DNA of 64,000 nt, taken from assembly GCA_040901795.1 (NCBI GenBank), contig JBBDYH010000121.1, positions 1-64,000 on the forward strand, written 5' to 3'. Positions 33,081 to 41,395 of this stretch are shown piece by piece (the first letter of the stretch is position 1; each line of letters opens with the position of its first letter). A program made the position numbers and the translations under genes. The notes below the pieces were generated by a model. It saw only the letters and a list, made by a program, of their open reading frames with translations, did no database searches and was not told the origin of the DNA. This stretch comes from JBBDYH01 sp040901795 (GTDB lineage Bacteria; Planctomycetota; Planctomycetia; Pirellulales; JALHPA01).

Positions 33081-33788
33081 CTATCGCGATATGACGAGGT
33101 TTTCCCGCACCCAGCGGCGAAACTCTTTGATCCAGGGGATTTCATCGTCACCCTCGTCGCACTTACCTATCCATTCTACCATTTTGGCAGTGGTCTCCCG
33201 CGAAAAGAACTGGCTCTGGGTTTGCTCCGCGTATTGACCGTTAGCTTGCAGGCCGTGAATGGTGAGGATTTCACCGTCAAACCGCCAGACTTCTGGAATG
33301 CCCAAAGCAGCATAGATTCCGAGTTGGTCGAGAGCGCTTGATGTGTTTTCTACTTCGATAGCCAAATCGGGTGGGGGATCAATGTTGAGATCCACCTCCC
33401 GCTTACCCCGAACCTTGGGTGCATTAGTCAAGTAGTAGCTCTTGTCCGCTTCAAGGCCCTTCTTTTTTTTCTTTCGCCTCCACGTCGTGGATCCAGTGCT
33501 CCGGCAACTCATGTCCAATTCCTCGGTGACCACGTCCACCAAGCGGCCAAGCAATTCTTTGAAACGATCATGGCGTTCGAGCGGTGACATGATTTCCAAT
33601 AATCCTTCGTCATATGCTAGCCGAGTTCCTGGATTAACGATCTCCTCGACCAGCTTCTCGTAAGTATCCCAGCTCACGTTCTGAAGCAGCACGCGCACTT
33701 CAAGGGCCGTCGCTTCAGTCGCCGTCGGAGAAAGCGGTACGGGTGCTTCACTTACCTGCGCGGCAGTAGAGGGAAGAACGGTTGCCAT
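33081..33788 (-). CDS. Uma2-family (DUF820) putative endonuclease
   Basis: Seen: 235 residues. The core 'NPGTRLAYDEGLLEIMSPLERHDRFKELLGRLVDVV' then 'DLNIDPPPDLAIEVENTSSALDQLGIYAALGIPEVWRFDG' has the PD-(D/E)xK-like Asp and Glu-x-Val of the family. A Lys-rich run KKKKK lies in 'TWRRKKKKKGLEADKSYYL'. Known: Uma2 proteins are very abundant in cyanobacteria and planctomycetes; the role is unknown though a restriction-endonuclease fold is accepted. It sits between dxs and nadK, 11 bases before nadK, and probably shares their transcript. Confidence 0.9.
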   Translation of the reverse strand: MATVLPSTAAQVSEAPVPLSPTATEATALEVRVLLQNVSWDTYEKLVEEIVNPGTRLAYDEGLLEIMSPLERHDRFKELLGRLVDVVTEELDMSCRSTGSTTWRRKKKKKGLEADKSYYLTNAPKVRGKREVDLNIDPPPDLAIEVENTSSALDQLGIYAALGIPEVWRFDGEILTIHGLQANGQYAEQTQSQFFSRETTAKMVEWIGKCDEGDDEIPWIKEFRRWVRENLVISR

Positions 33789-33877
33789 TAGTTACTCCAT
33801 CGACGTTTCGATACGATCTGATGTTGAGGCAGTCACACGCCCTCTTATCCAGAGCTCATTTTACCACGACAGCCTGT

Positions 33878-35797
33878 TCAACTCACGCGCCGCTGCACCG
33901 GCTCTTTGAAGATGCCCGCCCGCGACAGACCCTCGCGGCAAGCCCGCACGATGCCGGCCACATCCAGGCCCAGATCGGCCAGCAACTCGCCCCGCTCGCC
34001 GTGCTCGATAAACCGGTCGGGGATGCCAAGCCGCAGTACATTCGCGGCGCTCAGCCCTGCGTCGGCGCACGCTTCGAGAACAGCGCTGCCGAAACCGGTC
34101 ATGAGAGCGCCTTCTTCGACGGTGACCACAAAGCCACACTCGCCGACGGCGCGGAGAATCGTGTCGGTGTCGAGCGGCTTCACAAATCGAGCATTGATCA
34201 CCGCGAGGTCGTACCCGTCATCGCGCAATTGACCGGCCGCTTTGATGCACGCGTTCAAGAGGGTTCCACAACAAATAATTGCGCCGTCCTCGCCCCATTC
34301 GAGGATTTCGGCGCGGCCCAGCTCGATGGGCTCCGGCCGCCGGTCGACGGATTCGGCGCTCGCTTTTGGGTAACGGATGGCGCATGGGCCGTCGTGCCCG
34401 AGCGCAAACTCCAACATCCCGCGGAGATCCTGCTCGTCGCCGGGCGCCATCACCGTCATGTTCGGAAACAGCCGCAAATAGCCCAGATCGAACATGCCGT
34501 GATGCGTGGGGCCATCCGGGCCGGTCAGTCCGGCGCGGTCCAGCATGAATGTGACCGGTAGCTTCTGCAGAGCAACCTCTTGGAAGATCTGATCGTAACT
34601 TCGTTGCAGAAACGTGCTGTAGATATCGACGATCGGCCGCAAGCCGGCCTTCGCCTGGCCGGCCGCAAAAGCCACGGCATGCGACTCGCAGATTCCGGTA
34701 TCGAAAAACCGCCCCGGAAACGTGTCGCGCACCCGTTCCAGCTTGTTCCCCTGGCACATGGCGGCGGTAATCACGGTGACGCGTGGGTTTGCCTCCATCG
34801 ATTCGTAGATCACCGTGCTAGCGACGTCGGTATAGGCCGCCGCCGCGCTCTTCTTGAACGAGACGATTTCATCGCAGGCGCGCTCGAACGGCGCCGGCGT
34901 GTGGAACGTCACCGGGTCCTGCTCGGCAGGCTTAAAGCCGTGTCCTTTCTGCGTGACCACGTGTAACAGCACCGGTCCTGTCAGGTCTTTGACCATCCGT
35001 AGATACTTGCGGAGCTGCGGAATGTTATGGCCATCGACCGGGCCGAGATAGCGAATGCCCAGCTCTTCAAACAGCATCCCGCCATGCAAACCGGCCTTGA
35101 TCGATTCCTTGACCTGCGACAGGAACCGCTCGACCGGGTCGCCGATCAGCGGCACTCGATTGAGCACGCGCGCCACCTCATGCTTGAGGCCCGAATAGAA
35201 CGAGTTGGTCCGCAACCGGTCGAGATACTCAGCCATCCCGCCCACGCGCGGGCAAATCGACATTTTGTTGTCGTTGAGGATGATCAGCAGGTTCTTCTTG
35301 AGGCCGCTGGCATTATTAAGCGCCTCGAAGACGATCCCGCTCGGCAGGGCGCCGTCGCCGATCACGGCGACGCTGTAGCGGGGCTCTCCGCCCATCAGAT
35401 CGTCGCCCGTCTTCATCCCCAGCGCGGTCGAAACGCTGCAGCCGGCATGGCCGGTCATGAATAGGTCGTAGTCGCTTTCGTGAGGGTTGGGATAGCCCAT
35501 CAACCCACCTCGGGTGCGGATCGATTCAAACCGCGCATAGCGGCCGGTGACGAGCTTGTGCGGATAGATCTGATGCCCAGTGTCCCAGATCAATCGATCT
35601 TGGCTGAAGTCGAAGGTCGCGTGCAACGCAATACAGAGCTCGACGACGCCCAGATTCGAGGCAAAGTGTGCGGTACGGTTCGAAACCAGATTGCACAGGG
35701 CGAGCCGCATCTCGGTGGCGAGCTGATCCAACTCGGCCGCCGAGAGCTTCTGCAAGTCGTAGTGGGGTGATTGGATCTGTGAGAGCAGCTTATCCAT
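33878..35797 (-). CDS. dxs: 1-deoxy-D-xylulose-5-phosphate synthase
   Basis: Condenses pyruvate and glyceraldehyde 3-phosphate, the first step of the MEP isoprenoid pathway, using thiamine diphosphate. Seen: 639 residues from the ATG at 35797, preceded by AAGGA. The ThDP motif GDGALPSG is at 147-154 with NDN about 30 residues later; 'GLRYLGPVDGHN'-like 'IRYLGPVDGHN', 'GICESHAVAFAAGQA', 'YSTFLQRSYDQI', 'DRAGLTGPDGPTHHGMFD' and 'VEEGALMTGFGSAV' follow. The start codon shares a base with the ispA stop (TGATG). Confidence 0.97.
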   Translation of the reverse strand: MDKLLSQIQSPHYDLQKLSAAELDQLATEMRLALCNLVSNRTAHFASNLGVVELCIALHATFDFSQDRLIWDTGHQIYPHKLVTGRYARFESIRTRGGLMGYPNPHESDYDLFMTGHAGCSVSTALGMKTGDDLMGGEPRYSVAVIGDGALPSGIVFEALNNASGLKKNLLIILNDNKMSICPRVGGMAEYLDRLRTNSFYSGLKHEVARVLNRVPLIGDPVERFLSQVKESIKAGLHGGMLFEELGIRYLGPVDGHNIPQLRKYLRMVKDLTGPVLLHVVTQKGHGFKPAEQDPVTFHTPAPFERACDEIVSFKKSAAAAYTDVASTVIYESMEANPRVTVITAAMCQGNKLERVRDTFPGRFFDTGICESHAVAFAAGQAKAGLRPIVDIYSTFLQRSYDQIFQEVALQKLPVTFMLDRAGLTGPDGPTHHGMFDLGYLRLFPNMTVMAPGDEQDLRGMLEFALGHDGPCAIRYPKASAESVDRRPEPIELGRAEILEWGEDGAIICCGTLLNACIKAAGQLRDDGYDLAVINARFVKPLDTDTILRAVGECGFVVTVEEGALMTGFGSAVLEACADAGLSAANVLRLGIPDRFIEHGERGELLADLGLDVAGIVRACREGLSRAGIFKEPVQRRVS

Positions 35798-36693
35798 CAA
35801 TGAGTCCTTTCCAAGACGTAGCGGGCGAGCGCTTCCAGCTTGCCGGCTTTTGAACCAAAGCAAATGATCGCGGCGCGGGCCTCATCGATGAGCATTTGCG
35901 CTCGCCGCAGGCTTGCCTCCACACCTAAGAGTGCGGGAAAGGTCCGCTTGCCGGAAGCGCGGTCTTTGCCGACGCGCTTGCCCAGCTCAGCCTCTTGCCC
36001 TTGCACATCGAGCACGTCATCGGCGATTTGAAACGCCACGCCGAGCTTCTGTCCGAAGGTGTCCAGCGCCGCCTTCTGATCGGCGGTCGCCTGGGCGACC
36101 AATGCGCCAATCCGCAGCGAAACCTGAATCATCGCTCCGGTCTTTCGTTCATGAATTCGTTCCAGCGCCGCCAGGTCGTTTTCGGCCGACTGATGGTCGA
36201 GGTCATCGGCCTGCCCACCCACCAGTCCGGCTGCGCCTGCTGCGATGGCCAGTGCGGCACAACACTCGACAGCGACCTGCGGCGGCTCCGTATGCCGCGC
36301 GAGCACCTCGAAGGCCAGCGCCAAGAGGGCGTCGCCGGCCAGAATCGCGGTCGCCTCGTCATAAGCGCGGTGCAAGGTTGGCCGGCCGCGACGCAGGTCA
36401 TCATCGTCCATCGCCGGCAAGTCGTCATGCACCAGCGAATAGCAGTGGACCATTTCCACGGCACACGCCGCAGCCATTGCGGGTCCTTCGTCACAACCGC
36501 AGGCCTCGGCCGACCATAACACCAGCGTGGGGCGCAGCCGCTTGCCCGGCGCCAAAAGGCTATAGCGAATCGCCTCGGCCAGTCGGACCGGGCAGCCGCT
36601 GGGAAACTGTGCAAATTGATCGAGCGCCGAATCGATCTTCCGCGCCGTCGCGGCCATGGCGTCTTGAATCGCGGCGGAGGAGCTGGCGTGCAT
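35797..36693 (-). CDS. ispA: Polyprenyl (farnesyl-type) diphosphate synthase
   Basis: Elongates dimethylallyl and geranyl diphosphate with isopentenyl diphosphate. Seen: 298 residues. The first aspartate-rich motif DDLPAMDDDD begins at Asp90, the second is IADDVLDVQG, and the 'KRLRPTL' and 'KTGAMIQ' motifs are present. The size and DDxxxxD motif fit bacterial FPP/GGPP synthases; product length cannot be set. Between xseB (36 bases) and dxs (one-base overlap), a conserved bacterial arrangement. Confidence 0.95.
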   Translation of the reverse strand: MHASSSAAIQDAMAATARKIDSALDQFAQFPSGCPVRLAEAIRYSLLAPGKRLRPTLVLWSAEACGCDEGPAMAAACAVEMVHCYSLVHDDLPAMDDDDLRRGRPTLHRAYDEATAILAGDALLALAFEVLARHTEPPQVAVECCAALAIAAGAAGLVGGQADDLDHQSAENDLAALERIHERKTGAMIQVSLRIGALVAQATADQKAALDTFGQKLGVAFQIADDVLDVQGQEAELGKRVGKDRASGKRTFPALLGVEASLRRAQMLIDEARAAIICFGSKAGKLEALARYVLERTH

Positions 36694-36729
36694 GCAATGA
36701 GAGACCGTTATGGAATGGACAAGGCCATT

Positions 36730-37113
36730 CTAGAACAGGCTCCGCGGCGAGTCTACGTTGGTCGCATCCGCGTCGGTTGGCGCCAACTTTGGATTTGCAG
36801 CGGCGCGTCGGCGCGAGCGCGCTTCGCCCTTTTCGTCACGCGCCAGGCTCGATTCGTCGTCGAATGGCGCGACGACTGGGTTGCCGGCGGCATCAAAGCC
36901 GCTCAGGAGCTCGATCTTCCGCTCGGCCCCCTCCAAGAGGCCAAAGCACTGCCGGAGGAGCTTCACCCCCTGCTCATAGCGGGCCAGCGCATCGGCCAGG
37001 CCGATCTGCCCCTCCTCCAGCTCGTGGACGATCGCTTCGAGGTTTTCCAGGGCCTCTTCAAAGGCTGGGCAGTCGGCGGTTGGCTGATCCGGTTGGGTCA
37101 TGCCATCCATCAT
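36730..37113 (-). CDS. xseB: Exodeoxyribonuclease VII small subunit
   Basis: Seen: 127 residues. The helical family core is 'FEEALENLEAIVHELEEGQIGLADALARYEQGVKLLRQCFGLLEGAERKIELL' (about 18-70). The C-terminal about 50 residues are a charged, probably disordered extension (RSRRRAAANPKLAP) longer than usual. Known: XseB pairs with XseA to degrade single-stranded DNA; xseA is not in the window. Three ATGs (37113, 37110, 37101) could start it. First gene of the ispA-dxs run. Confidence 0.92.
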   Translation of the reverse strand: MMDGMTQPDQPTADCPAFEEALENLEAIVHELEEGQIGLADALARYEQGVKLLRQCFGLLEGAERKIELLSGFDAAGNPVVAPFDDESSLARDEKGEARSRRRAAANPKLAPTDADATNVDSPRSLF

Positions 37114-37161
37114 GCCGAATGGTACACGCGACGGTCAACCGTGATCTGGGCGATCACCCCG

Positions 37162-37641
37162 CTAGCTGCCCCCGGATTGAGCATTGGGGACTTCGCGCGT
37201 GAGCGTACAAGTCTTGGTCAGCGTCTTGCCCAAGAAGTATCGCGGAGCGATGAAGCTGTTGCTGTCCAGCGGCACGTCGATCGTCACGGTAACCTCCGGC
37301 GTGTCGGGCTGGATGGCGTCCGGTTCGACGTCGATCTTTGCTCCGCGGACGCCAATTGCGGCAAGCATGGCGCCCGCGGCGTCTTTGACGTCCTTGGCCT
37401 TGGCACCCGGGACAATACCCGCTCGCGCGCCTTCATAGGCCGCGTTCTCTGTCGAGTTCACAATCGTGTTGACGCGCATGAACTCGATCGCGGCGAACAC
37501 GATCATAAACAACAGGCCGGCCGTGATCGCGAATTCGACCACGACGGCGCCTTTTCGGTCGGCCGCTGAGGCCAAAACGGAAGGTCGACCGGCAAAGCCG
37601 GATGGCATGATCGGTCGCGGTGTCAAACGAGAAGGTCGCAT
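37162..37641 (-). CDS. TadE-like pseudopilin/assembly protein
   Basis: Seen: 159 residues; a basic leader to residue 30 (ASAADRKG), then one hydrophobic helix AVVVEFAITAGLLFMIVFAA preceded by the TadE signature 'GAVVVEFA', followed by 'IEFMRVNTIVNSTENAAYEGARAGIVPGA'. The rest is a small beta domain. Known: TadE/TadF pseudopilins are cleaved by a prepilin peptidase and act in tight-adherence pili. Last gene of a four-gene minus-strand group; its start lies 3 bases after the TadG-like stop. Confidence 0.85.
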   Translation of the reverse strand: MRPSRLTPRPIMPSGFAGRPSVLASAADRKGAVVVEFAITAGLLFMIVFAAIEFMRVNTIVNSTENAAYEGARAGIVPGAKAKDVKDAAGAMLAAIGVRGAKIDVEPDAIQPDTPEVTVTIDVPLDSNSFIAPRYFLGKTLTKTCTLTREVPNAQSGGS

Positions 37642-37644
37642 CGC

Positions 37645-38796
37645 CTACTCCGTGAGAATAATTTGCAAGGTATAGGCGATTTCTTCGTAGATCTCTTTGA
37701 GGGTCTGGGCGTCGGGGGCGTGGAAGTGCTTTCCACGTCCCACTCGGGCCACCTCCTTCATCAGCGCTACGTCGGCGTTGGTACTGAATGTAATCGAGTG
37801 GACCTTGATGCCTGCATCGGCGGCACGCTGGGCTGCATCGACCGGGTTTGCGCCATCGGTCCAGTGGCCGTCGGTCATCACGATCATCGTCTTTTGAGCA
37901 AACTTCCTCGCCTGGTTACCCGCCAGTACTTTCACGGCTTCGTCGATTCCGGCGCCGATGTTCGTTCCGCCGGGAATCGGATTGCTGCTGAGCTCCGCCA
38001 TCGCATCGCGCGCCAGGCTGTAGTTCAAACTGAGCGGAGAATCGGTGGTCGCCGCCTTGACGTTCATCTTGCAGGCGTCGTAATCGCTGGAAAAGCTCAC
38101 AATCGAGAGGTGCTCGATGGGGCTGGTTGTCTCGATCGCAGTGATGAACGCCTCGACGGCATCGGCCGCCGCAGCCCAACGGCTGAGGGGCTGCGGCGGT
38201 TCGCAGTAGGCCTTTGGGTATTTGAATTTGCCAGGATAGCTCCACTCTTCTCCCGAAAGGTCCCAGGCCATCGAGCCGGAGCGGTCGAGCACCAGCGCCA
38301 CGTCTTGATCGATTTGCGAGGCCATGGCGACGTGGCGGGGCTCAAACGTTTGCTGGCCCAGCATTCCGCCCAGGAACAAACGCACCGGCCCGGCCACCGA
38401 CCCGGCGGTGCGTTCGGCATTTACGCGAATCGCGTTATACGGCTCGCCGCCCGGGATGAAATTCCAGGCGCCGTTCGCTTGTTGCGTGGAATTGCCGATT
38501 TCGACATCCTCGGCGGCGAGGAGCATCGGCTCGCCGGCGACAATGTTTTCGGCCGCGATGTCGATCGCTTGCTGCACGGCCGCCTGGTCGTCCTGAGACA
38601 TGGAAAGCTTGATCGCGCCCGCTTTGGCTGCGGCGTCGGCCGCGGCGCGAAGTTGCGACCGCACAAGCTGCATGTAGGCGATATCAATGGAAAACACCAG
38701 CGCCACAATGAAGATCACTAGCGTCACGGCCACCAACACCAACATGGCGCCGGTGCGCTTCGAGCCTTTCGGCCGGAGATTTGTGCGCAGCAACAT
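37645..38796 (-). CDS. TadG-like protein with von Willebrand factor A domain
   Basis: Seen: 383 residues; N-terminal helix about 18-40 (MLVLVAVTLVIFIVALVFSI) with the Tad-type 'DIAYMQLVRSQLRAAADAAAKAGA'; an insert to about 160; VWA from about 163 with MIDAS motif DRSGSM (Asp171, Ser173, Ser175), a Thr in 'GGTNIGAG' and 'MIVMTDGHWTDG'. The order matches TadG-family proteins with fused VWA. Inferred: metal-dependent adhesion at the cell surface through the Tad apparatus. Flanked by TadE-like genes on each side. Confidence 0.9.
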   Translation of the reverse strand: MLLRTNLRPKGSKRTGAMLVLVAVTLVIFIVALVFSIDIAYMQLVRSQLRAAADAAAKAGAIKLSMSQDDQAAVQQAIDIAAENIVAGEPMLLAAEDVEIGNSTQQANGAWNFIPGGEPYNAIRVNAERTAGSVAGPVRLFLGGMLGQQTFEPRHVAMASQIDQDVALVLDRSGSMAWDLSGEEWSYPGKFKYPKAYCEPPQPLSRWAAAADAVEAFITAIETTSPIEHLSIVSFSSDYDACKMNVKAATTDSPLSLNYSLARDAMAELSSNPIPGGTNIGAGIDEAVKVLAGNQARKFAQKTMIVMTDGHWTDGANPVDAAQRAADAGIKVHSITFSTNADVALMKEVARVGRGKHFHAPDAQTLKEIYEEIAYTLQIILTE

Positions 38797-38829
38797 TTGA
38801 GGGCCCTCTCTAACAATGGTCGCTTGGCG

Positions 38830-39246
38830 CTAATCCTTCACCATGCTGACCGACGTGGAAACGATTTGATCGTCAAAGAACCAATCCAGGCCGATTGAGT
38901 TGGCAGCCACCGGCGCCGTCACCGAAACGGTCACCAGCTCGCCCCGCGCCGCATTTTCAGGGTTGGCGGGCGTAAACACGATCGTCGACTGATCGATGGA
39001 ACGGGCAGCCAAGATTTGCGAAGCGCGCTGCTCAGCGACTGGTTTCTTGCCATTGGCGCGAGTTACGACTTGCGCCGACTCGTAGGCGGCCACCGTGACG
39101 GCTTGTTTCAAGAAGATGAAGTTCGAGCCTTCGATCGCTCCGACCACAAGGATCAAGAGCACCGGCAGACAAACGGCCAGCTCCACTACGGCGACACCGC
39201 GGCGGTCCGCCCGGGGAAAACGCTTTGATCGAACCAAATCAATCAT
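38830..39246 (-). CDS. TadE-like pseudopilin/assembly protein
   Basis: Seen: 138 residues; 'RRGVAVVELAVCLPVLLILVVGAIEG' at about 15-40 carries the TadE signature with Glu at the fifth position of the mature helix. 'FLKQAVTVAAYESAQVVTRANG' continues the helix. The soluble part has an Ig-like strand pattern. The start codon is one base after the stop of the HAMP-like gene (TAACATG) and the TadG-like gene follows after 33 bases. Confidence 0.87.
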   Translation of the reverse strand: MIDLVRSKRFPRADRRGVAVVELAVCLPVLLILVVGAIEGSNFIFLKQAVTVAAYESAQVVTRANGKKPVAEQRASQILAARSIDQSTIVFTPANPENAARGELVTVSVTAPVAANSIGLDWFFDDQIVSTSVSMVKD

Positions 39247-39247
39247 G

Positions 39248-39715
39248 TTAGTCCGCGGTCTTCGCCGCGGCCGTTAACTCGTAAGGCTCGGCCGTCGCCG
39301 AGAATTCGTTCCGTTCGCACCTCTCCAGCACTTGCGCGCGGATGCCGTTGAAGTGTGCGCCTAGCTCGGTCCAGAAATCGCCGTCACGGAAGCGGAGCTC
39401 GCCCGGGTCTTTACCCACTGCGAGCTGCTCCATCATTCGCCGCAGCCGCAATACCGGCCCGGCGAAGCGATTGCTTAAACGGACCGTGTCCCACAGGAAC
39501 GTCGGCAACAACAACAGCAGGATGATAAAAGTCAAGCCATGGCGGCGGGGAAATAGCGAGAGTTGCTCTTCCGCGGAAGCGATCGGGTTTTGAAAGAACT
39601 GCACTGCGCCGAGAATCACCGCCAGCGTGACCACGAACACCAGCCAGTGGGTCAAGACGTTGCGGATCAATGCGCCTTGAACCGCCGAATCTACAAAGAT
39701 GCGTTTGCGAGGCAT
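39248..39715 (-). CDS. Two-helix membrane protein with a HAMP-like domain and no output domain
   Basis: Seen: 155 residues from the ATG at 39715; the frame extends further upstream but lacks support. Two membrane segments, about 20-42 and 60-78, then 'RFAGPVLRLRRMMEQLAVGKDPGELRFRDGDFWTELGAHFN', which matches the HAMP pattern with the conserved Pro and the 'E/L' heptads. No kinase, cyclase or receptor domain follows: the chain ends in an Ala/Thr-rich tail. Inferred: a signalling or structural adapter of the Tad-type cluster. First gene of the group. Confidence 0.75.
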   Translation of the reverse strand: MPRKRIFVDSAVQGALIRNVLTHWLVFVVTLAVILGAVQFFQNPIASAEEQLSLFPRRHGLTFIILLLLLPTFLWDTVRLSNRFAGPVLRLRRMMEQLAVGKDPGELRFRDGDFWTELGAHFNGIRAQVLERCERNEFSATAEPYELTAAAKTAD

Positions 39716-39909
39716 GACGACGCTCCCACGAACAGCCGGCGACATACAACGGGGCCGGCTGAGTATTAACGGAATACGGAGAACTTGCTTTAAAAGCCTA
39801 GCTCGCCGCAATACCGCTTCGTGGGTGCAACTTTGAGAAACTCTTCACAAAGTCGTCGATACGAGACCGGTCGTGAGGATTGTACGACGGCCGAAGGTCT
39901 GCCCGGCGG

Positions 39910-41313
39910 CTATCGATTCTGTCGCCCGGCGGAGTAATCAGGATTCGGCGTTGGCAGTTTGGCGCCGACCTGTTGCCGCCAGGCGGTAAGCCGGGCAGCC
40001 AGCGCTTCGGCAGTGGTGACCTCTTGGCGAGACAGATCAGTCTTCTCGCTGGGGTCGCTTTTCAGATTATAGAGCTCCGTGCGGCCGTCCTCGAAGAACT
40101 CGATGAGCTTCCAATCGCCGTCGCGGATTGCACCCGACGGTTTTCCGCCTTGGTTGCTGTAATGCGGATAGTGCCAATTGAGCGGTCGAAGTGGGAAGCC
40201 ATCCTGTTGTTTAAAAAGAGGCATCAGGTTCTGGCCATCGGAGACATCATTTCCAACGGCGCCACTCGCTGCCAAGCATGTGGCATAAAGATCCATGCTG
40301 ACCACGGGAGTCTCACACAAATTCCCGACCTTGACCACAGCCGGCCATCGCACGATCAGGGGCACGCGGAGACCCCCTTCGTAGAGGTGGCCCTTGCCGG
40401 CGCGCAACGGGGCATTCGACGTCGCTGGAGTGTGCGCGCCTTCCTTGACCGACAAGCCGCCGTTGTCGGAGGTAAAAACGACGATCGTGTTCTCGGTGAG
40501 TCCGAGCTCCGCGAGTTTTTTGGTGATGCGGCCGACGCTGTCGTCGACGCTTTCGACCATGGCGGCGTAGACGGCGTTGGTGTGGACCGCGTCGGGCTTG
40601 ATGCGCTCTCGGTACCGCTCGGCAACCTCCGGTTTGGGCTGTAACGGGATGTGGACCGCATAGTGCGCGAGATACAAAAAGAACGGGCCGCGACGGTTTT
40701 CGTCGATGAAGCGAAGCGCCTCGTCCGCGAGCCGGTCGGTGAGGTATTCGTCTGGACCGAGCTTCAAAGTGGGCGTATTGAAGTTGAAATAACCGCCGGG
40801 CGGCGAGCCGGCCTGCGTGCCGCCGATGTTCACATCGAAACCGTTCTTCTCCGGCCCATGCTCCGCGCCGCCGAGATGCCATTTGCCGACGTGGGCCGTA
40901 GCATAGCCGCGCTCGCGCAGCGCCTCGGCCAACGTGATCGAGCTCTCCGGTAAGTGACTGTTCAATTGTGGACGGAGCAACTTCTGCGACGGCAGATCGC
41001 GACGGCCGGGCAACCAGTCGGTCATACCGAGGCGGGCCGGATGCTGGCCGGTAAGGATGCTCGCGCGCGTGGGTGAGCAGATGGGCGCCGCCGCGTACGC
41101 TTGGGTGAACTTCATTCCGCCACGGGCCAGCTCATCGATGTGGGGCGTCTGATAGAAGTCGCTCCCCGTGCAGCCGAGGTCGCGCCAGCCCATGTCGTCG
41201 ATGAGAATCAGAACGATGTTTGGCGAGGTGGTTTGGGCTTCCGCGACGTGCGCCGTCATGACGACGGCGACGATAAGCGAAGTGAGAAGGGCGCGGATGA
41301 TGAACGCTAGCAT
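39910..41313 (-). CDS. Exported arylsulfatase-type sulfatase
   Basis: Seen: 467 residues; signal peptide about 1-26 (HVAEAQ). 'NIVLILIDDMGWRDLG' gives metal ligands Asp39/Asp40; the formylglycine site is Cys79-Ser-Pro-Thr-Arg in CSPTRASILTGQ; 'HVGKWHLGG' and 'VVFTSDNGG' follow. Known: the Cys must be converted to formylglycine by a separate enzyme, not in view. Inferred: desulfation of algal-type sulfated polysaccharide, S1-family. It converges with no gene; a palindromic repeat lies before it. Confidence 0.95.
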   Translation of the reverse strand: MLAFIIRALLTSLIVAVVMTAHVAEAQTTSPNIVLILIDDMGWRDLGCTGSDFYQTPHIDELARGGMKFTQAYAAAPICSPTRASILTGQHPARLGMTDWLPGRRDLPSQKLLRPQLNSHLPESSITLAEALRERGYATAHVGKWHLGGAEHGPEKNGFDVNIGGTQAGSPPGGYFNFNTPTLKLGPDEYLTDRLADEALRFIDENRRGPFFLYLAHYAVHIPLQPKPEVAERYRERIKPDAVHTNAVYAAMVESVDDSVGRITKKLAELGLTENTIVVFTSDNGGLSVKEGAHTPATSNAPLRAGKGHLYEGGLRVPLIVRWPAVVKVGNLCETPVVSMDLYATCLAASGAVGNDVSDGQNLMPLFKQQDGFPLRPLNWHYPHYSNQGGKPSGAIRDGDWKLIEFFEDGRTELYNLKSDPSEKTDLSRQEVTTAEALAARLTAWRQQVGAKLPTPNPDYSAGRQNR

Positions 41314-41329
41314 CGGATTTTTCGAGGCG

Positions 41330-41377
41330 CGAGGCAGAGCCTCGTGACAGTGCGTTCCCAGGCAGAGCCTGGGAACG
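41330..41377. repeat. Pair of AGA-loop hairpins
   Basis: CGAGGC-AGA-GCCTCG at 41330-41344 and CGTTCCCAGGC-AGA-GCCTGGGAACG at 41353-41377. Both share the loop AGA. They lie between the Gfo/Idh/MocA stop and the sulfatase start, both on the minus strand, so could attenuate transcription. Confidence 0.75.
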
Positions 41378-41395
41378 AGTCAAGGTTACGATACA

